DNA of 32,296 nt from positions 1 through 32,296 of the forward strand of contig CACWXY010000046.1 in NCBI GenBank assembly GCA_902764915.1, in the 5' to 3' direction. Shown in pieces: positions 22,411-30,593 of the stretch. The stretch is from an uncultured Eubacteriales bacterium (GTDB lineage: Bacteria; Bacillota; Clostridia; Christensenellales; Aristaeellaceae). Below the pieces are notes generated by a model, which saw only the letters and a program-made list of their open reading frames with translations, was not told the DNA's origin and made no database searches. Made by a program: the position numbers and the translations under genes. Position 1 is the stretch's first letter, and every line of letters begins with the position of its first letter.

Positions 22411-22439
22411 ACACCCGCAGGATACGGGTGTTTTCTTTT
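22411..22439 (+). terminator. Attenuator terminator after the first leader peptide
   Basis: ACACCCG (22411-22417) and CGGGTGT (22425-22431) form a 7-bp stem, followed by TTTCTTTT. A competing hairpin TGTCAT/ATGACA (22397-22402 with 22408-22413) uses three bases of the same 5' arm. The terminator stands between the leader ORF and the first transporter gene. Confidence 0.82.
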
Positions 22440-22503
22440 CGCAATGCAGGAAAGACAGACCTGACCATTGAATGGCAGGAAAGTAGAAAGAAGGTTCGAT
22501 CCT

Positions 22504-24138
22504 ATGAAGCGTTTGATTTCTGTATGGCTTTCATTATTGTTTGTTTTTTCCATCGCATCGCCTGCGTCTGCGGAGACGGACAGCAAGGTGCTGCACTGGT
22601 TTATATCCGGTGAAATAACCACCATGGATACGACCAAGGTGTATGATACGCTGTCCGGTGAAGCAGTATTTCTGTTCGCGGATCCCCTGTACCGTCTGGA
22701 TCAGAATGCGGACCCTCAGCCCAATCTGGCTGTTGCTCTGCCGGAGATCAGCGAGGACGGGACAGTCTACACGATTACGATCCGGGACGATGCCCGCTAT
22801 GCCAACGGTGAACCGGTCAAGGCGGAGGATGTGGTGTATGCTGTGCAGCGCGTGTTCGATCCTGCCGTAGGCTCTCAGAATTCGTCGGTCACAGGCATAA
22901 AGAACCGCCTGGAAGTGCGCTCGGGAGAGCTTCCGCTGGAGGAACTGGGCGTGAAGGCCGTCAGTGATACCGTGCTGGAGATTACGCTGGAAGCACCGGA
23001 TCCCTATTTTACCAAGAAACTGGCGGATACCGCTTATTCTCCGATTCCCCGAGCTTTTGCGGAGGAAAAGGGAGAGGGGTATGCTCTGACCGCAGATGCA
23101 CTGCTCTGCGCCGGCCCCTTTGTTCTGAAGGGCTGGACGGGAACCGAAATCAGCTGGAGCTATGTGAAGAACCCTTATTACTGGGATGCAGACAATGTCT
23201 ATTTTGATGAAATCGTCTATCAGGTAGTGAAGGATCAGAATACCGCGCTGAATCTGTATGATGCGCTTCAGCTGGACGGCGTGAATGTATCCAGTGACTT
23301 CATTCCGCTGTATGAGGGGCAGCCGGATCTGGTAAAGATCAGCACACTGCGCATGACCAATCTGGAGCAGAACGTGAATCAGCTGCAGGCTGACGGCACC
23401 TATACGCCGCATCCGGTGCTGAGCAACGAAAACATCCGCAAGGCGCTGTTTTACGGCATTGATCGTGAAGAACTCTGCACGGAAGTGCTCAATGGTGCCG
23501 CGGCGCCGGCTGTGGGTGTGATTCCCAACGGCATTGCGTCCTCCCCGGATGGACAGAGCGTGGCAGAATCCTTCGGCGTGCTGGTGCGCTTTGACCTGGA
23601 TGCGGCTCAGGACTATCTGAAGAAGGGACTGGAAGAACTTGGCACAGACAGCGTCAAGCTTCGTCTGGTAACTTCGGACACCGATGAATCCATTAAGATC
23701 GGCACCTATCTGCAGAGCGAAATCCAGGAAAACCTGCCTGGTATTATCATTGATCTGGCCAATGTGCCATCTTCAGTGCGCTTTGCCGAAATGATGGGCT
23801 ATAACTTTGACCTGGCTCTGGGCGGCTGGACCGGTGATTATGATCCTACATCCTATCCCAATCAGTTCGAAACCAGCTATGAGCATAACCATGCCAAGTG
23901 GGTGAGTGAGGAGCTGACAGGACTGATCAATGCACTGAACAATGAGGACGGAAATGATTATGCAGCCCGGTGGGAGCATCTGAGACAGGCCAATCAGTAT
24001 CTGGTGGATAATGCGGTTGTGATCCCCCTGGAGCAGGCGGTCAACGGGTATCTCATCAATCCTTCCCTCACGGGATATATCACCCACCAGCTGGGCTATT
24101 CCGTGTTTGATCTGTCGAGAGCAGCTTTCGCGCAATGA
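22504..24138 (+). CDS. Oligopeptide/dipeptide-type ABC substrate-binding protein (SBP family 5)
   Basis: Protein of 544 residues with a Sec signal peptide ('LISVWLSLLFVFSIASPASA', cleavage before ETD) and no lipobox. The rest is an OppA/DppA/MppA-type binding protein: 'TMDTTKVYD', 'LFADPLYRLD', 'VYTITIRDDARYANGEPV' (the family signature), 'AEDVVYAVQR', 'KNPYYWDADNVYFDEIVY', 'LSNENIRKALFYGIDRE' and 'GGWTGDYDPTSYPNQFET'. ATG at 22504 has AGAAGG nine bases upstream, within reach of the attenuator. It is the first structural gene of a six-gene operon. A hairpin after it may make the binding protein more abundant than the membrane parts. The ligand is probably a short peptide; sulfur-containing peptides are suggested by the leader. 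Confidence 0.92.
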   Translation: MKRLISVWLSLLFVFSIASPASAETDSKVLHWFISGEITTMDTTKVYDTLSGEAVFLFADPLYRLDQNADPQPNLAVALPEISEDGTVYTITIRDDARYANGEPVKAEDVVYAVQRVFDPAVGSQNSSVTGIKNRLEVRSGELPLEELGVKAVSDTVLEITLEAPDPYFTKKLADTAYSPIPRAFAEEKGEGYALTADALLCAGPFVLKGWTGTEISWSYVKNPYYWDADNVYFDEIVYQVVKDQNTALNLYDALQLDGVNVSSDFIPLYEGQPDLVKISTLRMTNLEQNVNQLQADGTYTPHPVLSNENIRKALFYGIDREELCTEVLNGAAAPAVGVIPNGIASSPDGQSVAESFGVLVRFDLDAAQDYLKKGLEELGTDSVKLRLVTSDTDESIKIGTYLQSEIQENLPGIIIDLANVPSSVRFAEMMGYNFDLALGGWTGDYDPTSYPNQFETSYEHNHAKWVSEELTGLINALNNEDGNDYAARWEHLRQANQYLVDNAVVIPLEQAVNGYLINPSLTGYITHQLGYSVFDLSRAAFAQ

Positions 24139-24153
24139 CAGGACAGTTTCAAG

Positions 24154-24190
24154 GGACTCCCGGTTCTTTCCTTTACCGGGAGTCCTTTCT
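24154..24190 (+). terminator. Weak intra-operon terminator after the binding-protein gene
   Basis: Perfect 11-bp stem GGACTCCCGGT (24154-24164) / ACCGGGAGTCC (24175-24185), followed only by TTTCT. A 14-base palindrome CTTTCTATAGAAAG (24185-24198) comes straight after. The hairpin is likely leaky or a 3'-end stabiliser that raises binding-protein mRNA. Confidence 0.6.
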
Positions 24191-24210
24191 ATAGAAAGGG
24201 GTGCTGAGAG

Positions 24211-25149
24211 ATGAAGCGATGGAGCCTGTACATCGGAAGACGTCTGCTGCATATGGTTCTGACGATTGGAATCATTGCGAGTGTGACGTTCTTTCTCATG
24301 AACGCGCTGCCGGGAACCCCCTACAACAATCAGGACCGGCTGACAGCGGCGCAGCTGGACATGCTGAACCGAAAATATGGATTTGATCAGCCGCTGCTTC
24401 AGCGCTATGTCAGCTATCTGAAAAATATTCTGCATGGGGATTTCGGCATTTCCCTGCAGTTCTCTGATCAGCCTGTCAGTATGCTGCTTTCCCAGCGCAT
24501 CGGTCCCAGCATGCAGCTGGGACTGCAGGCGGTTGTTTTTGGAACAGCCATGGGTGTACTTCTGGGCGTGCTCGCTGCCATGCACCAGAACCGCTTTCTG
24601 GATGTCTTCTGTTCGCTGTTTGCGATCACGGGACGGTCCGTACCCAATTTTGTGGTAGCTGTGCTTCTGCAGTACATTTTTGCGGTTGCGCTGAACTGGC
24701 TGCCCATTGGTCTGTGGAACGACGGGTTCCGATCCACTGTCCTGCCCACACTGGCGCTGTCCATTTCACCGATGGCGGAAAGCTGCCGTTTTATTCGTAC
24801 GGAAATGGTGGAAGTACTGTCGTCTGACTATATTGAGCTGGCCCGCGCCAAGGGAATGAGTGAGATCCGCATTGCGTTTTCCCATGGCCTGCGCAACGCG
24901 CTGATTCCGCTGATTACCGTGCTGGGGCCGATGACGGTGTCGCTGATGACAGGATCGCTGGTGGTGGAAAACATATTTGCCATACCCGGCATCGGTGAGC
25001 AGTTTACCAAATCCATACTGAGCAATGACTATTACACAATCATGGCGGTGACTATCCTGTTTTCGGCACTGCTGGTGACCGTGATCTTTCTGACGGATAT
25101 CCTCTATCAGATCATTGATCCGCGGATACGGGCGGAGGGAGCAAAATGA
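24211..25149 (+). CDS. Oligopeptide-type ABC permease (DppB/OppB-like)
   Basis: Protein of 312 residues with six membrane segments. The first segment ends in 'NALPGTPYNN', the usual DppB/OppB start pattern. The EAA loop 'ELARAKGMSEIRIAFSHGLRNA' spans about 209-230 and 'MTGSLVVENIFAIPGIG' follows, both strongly conserved in this family. ATG at 24211 follows AAAGGGG at nine bases. The last codons overlap the next gene as ATGA (25146-25149). It pairs with the DppC-like permease to form the channel. Confidence 0.92.
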   Translation: MKRWSLYIGRRLLHMVLTIGIIASVTFFLMNALPGTPYNNQDRLTAAQLDMLNRKYGFDQPLLQRYVSYLKNILHGDFGISLQFSDQPVSMLLSQRIGPSMQLGLQAVVFGTAMGVLLGVLAAMHQNRFLDVFCSLFAITGRSVPNFVVAVLLQYIFAVALNWLPIGLWNDGFRSTVLPTLALSISPMAESCRFIRTEMVEVLSSDYIELARAKGMSEIRIAFSHGLRNALIPLITVLGPMTVSLMTGSLVVENIFAIPGIGEQFTKSILSNDYYTIMAVTILFSALLVTVIFLTDILYQIIDPRIRAEGAK

Positions 25150-26192
25150 TGAAGCGGAATAAAGAAATGACAAAGGCTGTGTCCTTGGTGCCGGACAGTG
25201 CGTTTGTTCCCTGCAAGCCGGGAGAGACGGAAGCAGAGCCTCCGCTTCCCCGGGCGCTTTCCTTTCTGGAGGACAGCTGGCGGAAGCTTCGCAGAAACAA
25301 GGCAGCGGTGGTTACCATGATTCTTCTTCTGGTGATTGCCGCCCTTGCTTTTCTGGCACCGGTGATAGCGCCTTTCGATCCCAACGAGCAGCACCTGTCC
25401 TGGAAGAATCTCCCGCCCAAATGGCCGCATGTCAGTATTGACGGTCTGAACGGCACCACGCTTTTTCGGGGGCGAAGAGTAGACAGCTATGCGCTGGCTA
25501 AGGTACCGGAAGGACAGTATTTTCTGTTCGGCACGGATGAGTTTGGCCGGGATCTGCTGTCCCGCTGTCTGTGGGGCACCCGGATTTCTCTCATGATTGC
25601 GCTGGTTGCCGCCCTGCTTGATCTGTCCATTGGCATTGCGTACGGGCTTTTTTCCGGAATGAAAGGCGGCAGATGGGACCATGTTCTGCAGCGTATACTG
25701 GAAATTCTCTCCGGCATTCCCTCTCTGGTGCTGGTTGTGCTGATGCTGCTGATCTTTGAACCGGGCATTTCCTCCATTATTCTGGCCATGACTATTTCCT
25801 CATGGATTCCCATGGCCAGGGTAGTGCGGGCAGAGACGTTGAAAATCAAACAGATGGAATATGTACAGGCGGCCAGGGCCCTGGGAGCTACGGACGCAAA
25901 GATTGCGCTGTCCCATGTGCTGCCCAATATCAGCGGCATCGTGATTGTGCGGGCCATGTTTTCCATTCCCAGTGCCATCTTTTTTGAGACATTTCTTTCC
26001 TTCCTGGGGGTGGGCATGAAGATCCCCAATGCGTCCATTGGCACGCTTCTCAATGGCGGGTACAAGGTGTTCCGGCTTTATCCGTATCAGATGTTCATAC
26101 CAGCAGTGATTCTGTGCGTGATCATGCTCTCCTTTAACCTGTTTGCCGATGGCCTGCGTGACGTATTTGATCCCAAAATGAAGGAGGGATAA
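25146..26192 (+). CDS. Oligopeptide-type ABC permease (DppC/OppC-like)
   Basis: Protein of 348 residues. A hydrophilic N-terminal tail of about 45 residues is followed by 'SWRKLRRNKAAVVTMILL', the typical OppC N-terminal segment. 'FGTDEFGRDLLSRCLWGTRI' (about 128-147) and the EAA loop 'QAARALGATDAKIALSHVLPN' are the key family motifs. 'DGLRDVFDPKM' closes the protein as in most OppC/DppC proteins. The start overlaps the upstream permease stop. A second in-frame ATG directly follows; the difference is one codon. Confidence 0.92.
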   Translation: MMKRNKEMTKAVSLVPDSAFVPCKPGETEAEPPLPRALSFLEDSWRKLRRNKAAVVTMILLLVIAALAFLAPVIAPFDPNEQHLSWKNLPPKWPHVSIDGLNGTTLFRGRRVDSYALAKVPEGQYFLFGTDEFGRDLLSRCLWGTRISLMIALVAALLDLSIGIAYGLFSGMKGGRWDHVLQRILEILSGIPSLVLVVLMLLIFEPGISSIILAMTISSWIPMARVVRAETLKIKQMEYVQAARALGATDAKIALSHVLPNISGIVIVRAMFSIPSAIFFETFLSFLGVGMKIPNASIGTLLNGGYKVFRLYPYQMFIPAVILCVIMLSFNLFADGLRDVFDPKMKEG

Positions 26193-26193
26193 G

Positions 26194-27249
26194 ATGGCGG
26201 AAAGCGTACTGGACGTCAGGCACCTGACAGTGTCCTTTTCCACTTATGCAGGGCGGGTGCAGGCCGTGCGGGATATTTCCTTTTCTCTTGGCAGAGGAGA
26301 AACGCTGGCACTGGTGGGGGAAAGCGGGTGCGGCAAATCCGTTACCTGCCGCAGTATCATGGGCCTTCTGGCAAAAAACGCGCAGGTGGAAGGCGGAGAG
26401 ATCCTGTTTGAAGGGAAAAATCTGCTGCATCTCAGCAATCGCGCCATGCGGGAGATCCGGGGCGGAAAGATTGCCATGATTTTTCAGGATCCCATGACCA
26501 GTCTGGACCCAACCATGAAAATCGGCCGGCAGATTGCCGAAGCGGTACGGCTTCACAGGCCGGTCACCCGCGCCGCGGCAAAGCTTCGGGCTGTGGAACT
26601 GCTGGAAATGGTGGGCATTGAGGAACCGGAAAAACGGTACCATCAGTATCCGCATGCGTTTTCCGGAGGGCAGAGACAGCGCATCGTGATTGCCATTGCG
26701 CTGGCAGCCGATCCCCGGGTGCTGATTGCCGATGAGCCCACGACTGCCCTGGATGTAACCATGCAGGCGCAGATCCTGGACCTGATCAAGGATATCCAGA
26801 AGAGAACGGATACATCTGTCATCTTTATTACCCATGACCTGGGTGTGGTGGCGAATGTAGCGGATCGGGTGGCGGTTATGTATGCCGGACGGATTATTGA
26901 AGTCGGTCTTTCCGATGAGGTGTTTTACGATCCCCGCCATCCCTATACCTGGGGGCTGCTGGCATCCATGCCCACGCTGGCTGCGAAGGATGAAACCCTC
27001 TATGCGATTCCGGGTACGCCGCCGACCCTGATTGATCCGGCACCTGGTGACGCCTTTGCACCGCGGAACCCATGGGCACTGGAGGCGGACCGGCTGGCAG
27101 AGCCGCCGCTGTTTCCCGTGTCAGAAACGCATGCGGCGGCTACCTGGCTCCTGGATGCACGTGCGCCGCATGTGGAACCACCGGAAAACATTGCCCTGCG
27201 TGCACAGGCTTTCCGGAAAAAACTGTCGGAAAGGAGTGCTGCTCTGTGA
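26194..27249 (+). CDS. Oligopeptide-type ABC ATPase (DppD/OppD-like)
   Basis: Protein of 351 residues. Walker A 'GESGCGKS' (42-49), Q-loop 'MIFQDPMTSLDP', signature 'SGGQRQR' (157-163), Walker B 'VLIADE' (176-181) and 'FITHDLGVVA' are all intact. The C-terminal oligopeptide-transporter extension is present ('YAIPGTPPTLIDPAPGDAFA'), but the classical four-Cys cluster for iron-sulfur binding in some OppD/DppD C-termini is not evident. GGAGGGATAAG precedes the ATG, one base after the previous stop. It energises import together with the DppF-like subunit. Confidence 0.93.
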   Translation: MAESVLDVRHLTVSFSTYAGRVQAVRDISFSLGRGETLALVGESGCGKSVTCRSIMGLLAKNAQVEGGEILFEGKNLLHLSNRAMREIRGGKIAMIFQDPMTSLDPTMKIGRQIAEAVRLHRPVTRAAAKLRAVELLEMVGIEEPEKRYHQYPHAFSGGQRQRIVIAIALAADPRVLIADEPTTALDVTMQAQILDLIKDIQKRTDTSVIFITHDLGVVANVADRVAVMYAGRIIEVGLSDEVFYDPRHPYTWGLLASMPTLAAKDETLYAIPGTPPTLIDPAPGDAFAPRNPWALEADRLAEPPLFPVSETHAAATWLLDARAPHVEPPENIALRAQAFRKKLSERSAAL

Positions 27250-28124
27250 GCGAAAAAGCACTGGTCACGGTCCGGAACCTGACGCACATATATCCCGGCA
27301 GCAGCGGGAAACGGGCTGTGGACAATATCAGCTTCAGCATCCGGGAAGGGGAAACCTTCGGGCTGGTCGGCGAATCAGGCTGCGGGAAAACCACCACGGG
27401 GCGCATGCTGGTGCGTCTTTTGGATATTTCATCCGGTTCTGTTGCCTTTGACGGGCAGGATATTACGGCACTTCAGGGAAAGGAACTGCTTTCCTATCGC
27501 CGACAGGCGCAGATCATATTTCAGGATCCCTATGCATCCCTGGATCCCCGTAAAAAGGTGAAGGATATCATTGCGGAAGGGATCGATATTCATCATCTGG
27601 CCAGCGACAGGCAGGAACGGGACGAGCAGGTGTCCCGCCTTCTGGCTTCCGTTGGGCTTCGGCCAGAACATCTGACCCGGTATCCCCACGAGTTCTCCGG
27701 TGGTCAGCGACAGCGCATCGGCATTGCCAGAGCCCTGGCGACCCAGCCGCGGTTTGTGGTATGCGATGAACCCATCTCTGCCCTGGATGTAAGCATACAG
27801 GCTCAGGTGGTTAATCTGCTGAAAGCAGAGCAGCGCCTGCGGAATCTGACATACCTGTTTATTGCCCATGATCTTTCCATGGTGAAGTACATATCCGACC
27901 GCATTGCTGTCATGTACCGGGGACGTATTGTGGAGACAGGACCCGCTGGAAGGGTGTATGAGAATCCGCTGCATCCCTATACCCGGAGTCTTATCTCCGC
28001 CATTCCTCTGCCCGATCCGGAAGGGGAGAGGAAGCGCCGGCGCATTCCCTATGTGCCGGCAGAGAAGGAGGAAGGCGGCACGCTTGTGGAAGCGGAAGCA
28101 GAGCACTATGTGTGGACCTCATAA
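27246..28124 (+). CDS. Oligopeptide-type ABC ATPase (DppF/OppF-like)
   Basis: Protein of 292 residues starting at a GTG that overlaps the DppD stop (GTGA), with AAGGAG nine bases upstream. Walker A 'GESGCGKT' (42-49), Q-loop 'IIFQDPYASLDPR', signature 'SGGQRQR' (151-157), Walker B 'FVVCDEP' and 'FIAHDLSMVKYISDRI' are complete. 'LHPYTRSLISAIPLPDP' is the family's C-terminal mark. It is slightly shorter than typical DppF proteins because the tail is reduced. An ATG further upstream (27072) lies inside the DppD gene and is rejected. Confidence 0.92.
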   Translation: MSEKALVTVRNLTHIYPGSSGKRAVDNISFSIREGETFGLVGESGCGKTTTGRMLVRLLDISSGSVAFDGQDITALQGKELLSYRRQAQIIFQDPYASLDPRKKVKDIIAEGIDIHHLASDRQERDEQVSRLLASVGLRPEHLTRYPHEFSGGQRQRIGIARALATQPRFVVCDEPISALDVSIQAQVVNLLKAEQRLRNLTYLFIAHDLSMVKYISDRIAVMYRGRIVETGPAGRVYENPLHPYTRSLISAIPLPDPEGERKRRRIPYVPAEKEEGGTLVEAEAEHYVWTS

Positions 28125-28135
28125 GGAGTATTCGT

Positions 28136-29323
28136 ATGGCTGTGAGAGAAAAGATTATCGCATACGTTGAAAAGCAGTCCCCTGTGTACCGGCAGATCGC
28201 CCTGGACATTCATGCCCGTCCCGAGGTCAGTAATTATGAATTCTATGCCTGCGACCGGTTAAGTCAGCAGCTGCGGGAGGAAGGCTTTCAGGTGACGGTG
28301 GATGTGGCTGGCCACCGCACGGGCTTTGCCGGGGTGTACAGGGCGGAAAAGCCGGGACCGGTACTGGTGTTTTTAGCAGAGTACGATGCCTTGGCAGGCC
28401 TGGGGCACGGCTGCGGACATAATCTGTTCGGGCCGACCTCTCTGCTTGCGGCTGCAGCCCTGCGGCAGGTGCTGGACCATGTGGGCGGCGAGATCCGTGT
28501 CTATGGTACGCCCGGGGAGGAAGGCGGGGAAAACGGAAGCGCCAAGGGCAGTTTTGTGCGGGAAGGATACCTGCAGGATGTGGACGCAGCTCTGTGTGTG
28601 CATCCGGGCGACCGGCATGAAGCGTCCAGTCGAAACCTGGCTTGTCTGCCGATCGACATTGCATTCCGGGGAAAACCTGCCCATGCGGCGGCTGCACCGG
28701 AAACGGGCATCAATGCCCTGGATGCTCTGATACTGACATACAACGGGATTAATGCCCTGCGCCAGCATGTGACAGGGGACGTGCGCATTCATGGGATCAT
28801 CACCCATGGCGGTGACGCGCCTAATATTGTTCCGGAGTACGCCGCCGGGAAGTTCTATCTCCGAGCGGCGACGGTTCCGCGGCTGGAGGCGCTGTACCAG
28901 CGCGTAGAAAGGATTGTGGAAGGCGCAGCTCTGATGACCGGCGCGAAGAGCCATATGCAGCCCTACCAGAACCGTATCGATAATATGGTGCCCACTGCGT
29001 CGTTTGACGCTGTGTATGGCCAGGAACTGGCGCTGCTGGGGGAAACCATGCATCTTCCGGAGGAAGGCTGTGGGATTGGCTCCAGTGATGTGGGCAATGT
29101 GTCTCAGGTGGTTCTCACCATTCAGCCCACGATCTGTATCACCGACGGCCCTACGCCCTGGCATACGGAACAGTCCAAGGCGGCGGCAAAGTCAGAAAAG
29201 GGACTGGCTTCCATTGCACTGGGCGCCAAGGCATTGGCTCTCACCGCACTGGATCTGATTGAAAATCCTGCACTGCTTGCAAAAATCAAGGCAGAGCATG
29301 CCGAGGCGGTAAAACAGCAATAA
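28136..29323 (+). CDS. M20-family amidohydrolase (AbgB/M20D-like)
   Basis: Protein of 395 residues, no signal peptide, so cytosolic. 'IHARPEVSNYE' (25-35), 'FLAEYDALAGLGHGCGHN' (79-96, metal ligands), 'YGTPGEEGG' (123-131, catalytic Glu and metal) and 'SSDVGNVSQV' toward the C-terminus define the M20 AbgB-like subgroup; the lid insert is in the middle. Members cleave amide bonds such as aminobenzoyl-glutamate, N-acetyl amino acids or dipeptides. It is the last gene of the operon (ATG with AAGGAG eight bases upstream), only 11 bases after the DppF stop, so it should act on what the importer brings in. With the Cys/Met leader upstream, an N-acyl- or peptide-bound sulfur amino acid is an attractive substrate; this is inference. 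Confidence 0.9.
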   Translation: MAVREKIIAYVEKQSPVYRQIALDIHARPEVSNYEFYACDRLSQQLREEGFQVTVDVAGHRTGFAGVYRAEKPGPVLVFLAEYDALAGLGHGCGHNLFGPTSLLAAAALRQVLDHVGGEIRVYGTPGEEGGENGSAKGSFVREGYLQDVDAALCVHPGDRHEASSRNLACLPIDIAFRGKPAHAAAAPETGINALDALILTYNGINALRQHVTGDVRIHGIITHGGDAPNIVPEYAAGKFYLRAATVPRLEALYQRVERIVEGAALMTGAKSHMQPYQNRIDNMVPTASFDAVYGQELALLGETMHLPEEGCGIGSSDVGNVSQVVLTIQPTICITDGPTPWHTEQSKAAAKSEKGLASIALGAKALALTALDLIENPALLAKIKAEHAEAVKQQ

Positions 29324-29347
29324 TACAATCAAAATACAATATATCAA

Positions 29348-29376
29348 TTGACTAAGTAGATAAAATATTCTACAAT
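29348..29376 (+). promoter_or_regulatory. Promoter of the met leader operon
   Basis: TTGACT (29348-29353), 17-base spacer, TACAAT (29371-29376), 24 bases after the M20 stop. The spacer and -10 box hold a GTAGA...TCTAC inverted repeat (29356-29373). No terminator separates it from the preceding operon, so read-through may also supply the transcript. Confidence 0.8.
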
Positions 29377-29409
29377 CCAGTCCGAACAGAATGGAAGGAG
29401 GCGAGTGCA

Positions 29410-29475
29410 GTGACCATGCGCAGAGAAATGATGTGTTGTTGTCCCATGGGTGTGTTTGCTGTGCTCGTTTTTTAG
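29410..29475 (+). CDS. Cysteine/methionine leader peptide of metNIQ
   Basis: A 21-residue frame with a very strong ribosome binding site (AAGGAGG, eight bases before GTG at 29410). An ATG at 29416 is possible but too far from that site. The centre of the peptide is MMCCCPMG: three consecutive Cys codons (TGT TGT TGT, 29434-29442) flanked by Met codons. The stop codon is followed within 30 bases by a strong intrinsic terminator in front of metN. This is a textbook arrangement for attenuation, in which scarcity of charged tRNA-Cys or tRNA-Met would stall the ribosome. GTGCAG at 29405-29410 is complementary to CTGCAC at 29479-29484, and GCCGC (29475-29479) to GCGGC in the terminator arm (29506-29510), giving candidate alternative stems. 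Confidence 0.78.
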   Translation: MTMRREMMCCCPMGVFAVLVF

Positions 29476-29502
29476 CCGCTGCACAATTCATGGCGGCATA
29501 GG

Positions 29503-29535
29503 CAGGCGGCGCAGCAGTGCGTTGCCTGTTTTTTT
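29503..29535 (+). terminator. Attenuator terminator before metN
   Basis: CAGGCGGCGCA (29503-29513) pairs with TGCGTTGCCTG (29518-29528), 11 bp including two G.U pairs, four-base loop, followed by seven T (29529-29535). It ends 29 bases before the metN ATG. Confidence 0.92.
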
Positions 29536-29564
29536 CTATGGAATTGGGCGGAAGGGACAGAGCA

Positions 29565-30593
29565 ATGATTCAGATAGAACACGCAGTCAAGACTTTTGCG
29601 GAGGGCCATCAGGCGGTGCATGCGCTTCGCGATGTAAGCTTGCGGGTGGAAAAAGGGGATATATATGGCATTGTAGGCTTTTCCGGAGCGGGAAAATCCA
29701 CACTGCTGCGCCTGGTGAACGGACTGGAAAAGCCGGACAGCGGAAGCGTCGTTGTGGCGGGGCGGGACCTGTCCCGGCTGGGACAGAAGGAACTGCGGGA
29801 TCTGCGACGCCATATCGGTATGGTATTCCAGCAGTTCAATCTGCTGGAAGGGAAGACTGTGAAGCACAATGTGTCCATTCCGCTGGAACTTGCCGGCATG
29901 CCCCGCAGGAAAATCGAGGCGCGGGTCCGGGATGTTCTGCGGTTTGTGGAACTGGAAGACAAGGAAAATGCCTATGTCAGCCAGCTGTCTGGTGGTCAGA
30001 AGCAGCGGGTGGGCATTGCACGGGCGCTGGCGACCCAGCCGGAGATTCTTCTGTGTGATGAGGCAACCTCGGCACTGGATCCGCAGACAACGGAATCCAT
30101 TCTACGGCTGCTTCAGAAGGTGAACCGGGAGATGGGGGTTACGATCCTGCTCATTACTCATCAGATGCAGGTGATTCAGATGATCTGCCACAAGGTAGCC
30201 GTGATGGAACACGGGAGAATCGTGGAAGAGGGCAGCGTGCTCTCCGTGTTCGGAACACCGAAGGAGGAAGTAACCAGACGTTTTGTCCGCACGGTTATCA
30301 ATGACAGGATCCCCGATACATTCATTTCCGTCGTGCGCAGCGAGCAGCGAAGCCAGCAGGTGGAACTCTTGAAATTCATCGGTGCTTCCGTGAAGGAGCC
30401 GCTGATCGCCAATCTCTGCCGGATGGAAGGACTGGAAGTGAATATTCTTGGCGCTACCATACAGGAAATGCAGGGCAGTGTCATGAGCGTATTCATTCTG
30501 CAGCTGATCGGAGATGCGGCGTGCATTGCGCAGGCGGAGGAAAGAATCGACAGAACAGGGGCCCTGCGGGAGAGGATGGTGTTTCAGGAATGA
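29565..30593 (+). CDS. metN: Methionine ABC importer ATPase MetN
   Basis: Protein of 342 residues. Walker A 'GFSGAGKS' (38-45), 'VFQQFNLL' Q-loop, signature 'LSGGQKQR' (141-148), Walker B 'ILLCDEATSALDP' (161-173) and 'ITHQMQVIQMICHKVAVM' are those of MetN. The C-terminal about 80 residues form the NIL regulatory domain ('EVNILGATIQEMQGSVMSVF'), which binds methionine and gives trans-inhibition in known MetN. ATG at 29565 has GGAAGGG about eight bases upstream. The stop overlaps metI as ATGA. Uptake is expected to be of L- and D-methionine and possibly related sulfur compounds. Confidence 0.95.
   Translation: MIQIEHAVKTFAEGHQAVHALRDVSLRVEKGDIYGIVGFSGAGKSTLLRLVNGLEKPDSGSVVVAGRDLSRLGQKELRDLRRHIGMVFQQFNLLEGKTVKHNVSIPLELAGMPRRKIEARVRDVLRFVELEDKENAYVSQLSGGQKQRVGIARALATQPEILLCDEATSALDPQTTESILRLLQKVNREMGVTILLITHQMQVIQMICHKVAVMEHGRIVEEGSVLSVFGTPKEEVTRRFVRTVINDRIPDTFISVVRSEQRSQQVELLKFIGASVKEPLIANLCRMEGLEVNILGATIQEMQGSVMSVFILQLIGDAACIAQAEERIDRTGALRERMVFQE

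Noticed and set aside
22133..29366. Shared TAGATAAAAT (22133-22142 and 29357-29366), each preceded by ATCAAT, near both leader operons
   Set aside because: The copies lie at different positions relative to the promoters, and both regions are AT-rich, so chance is the simpler explanation; not strong enough to call a common operator.
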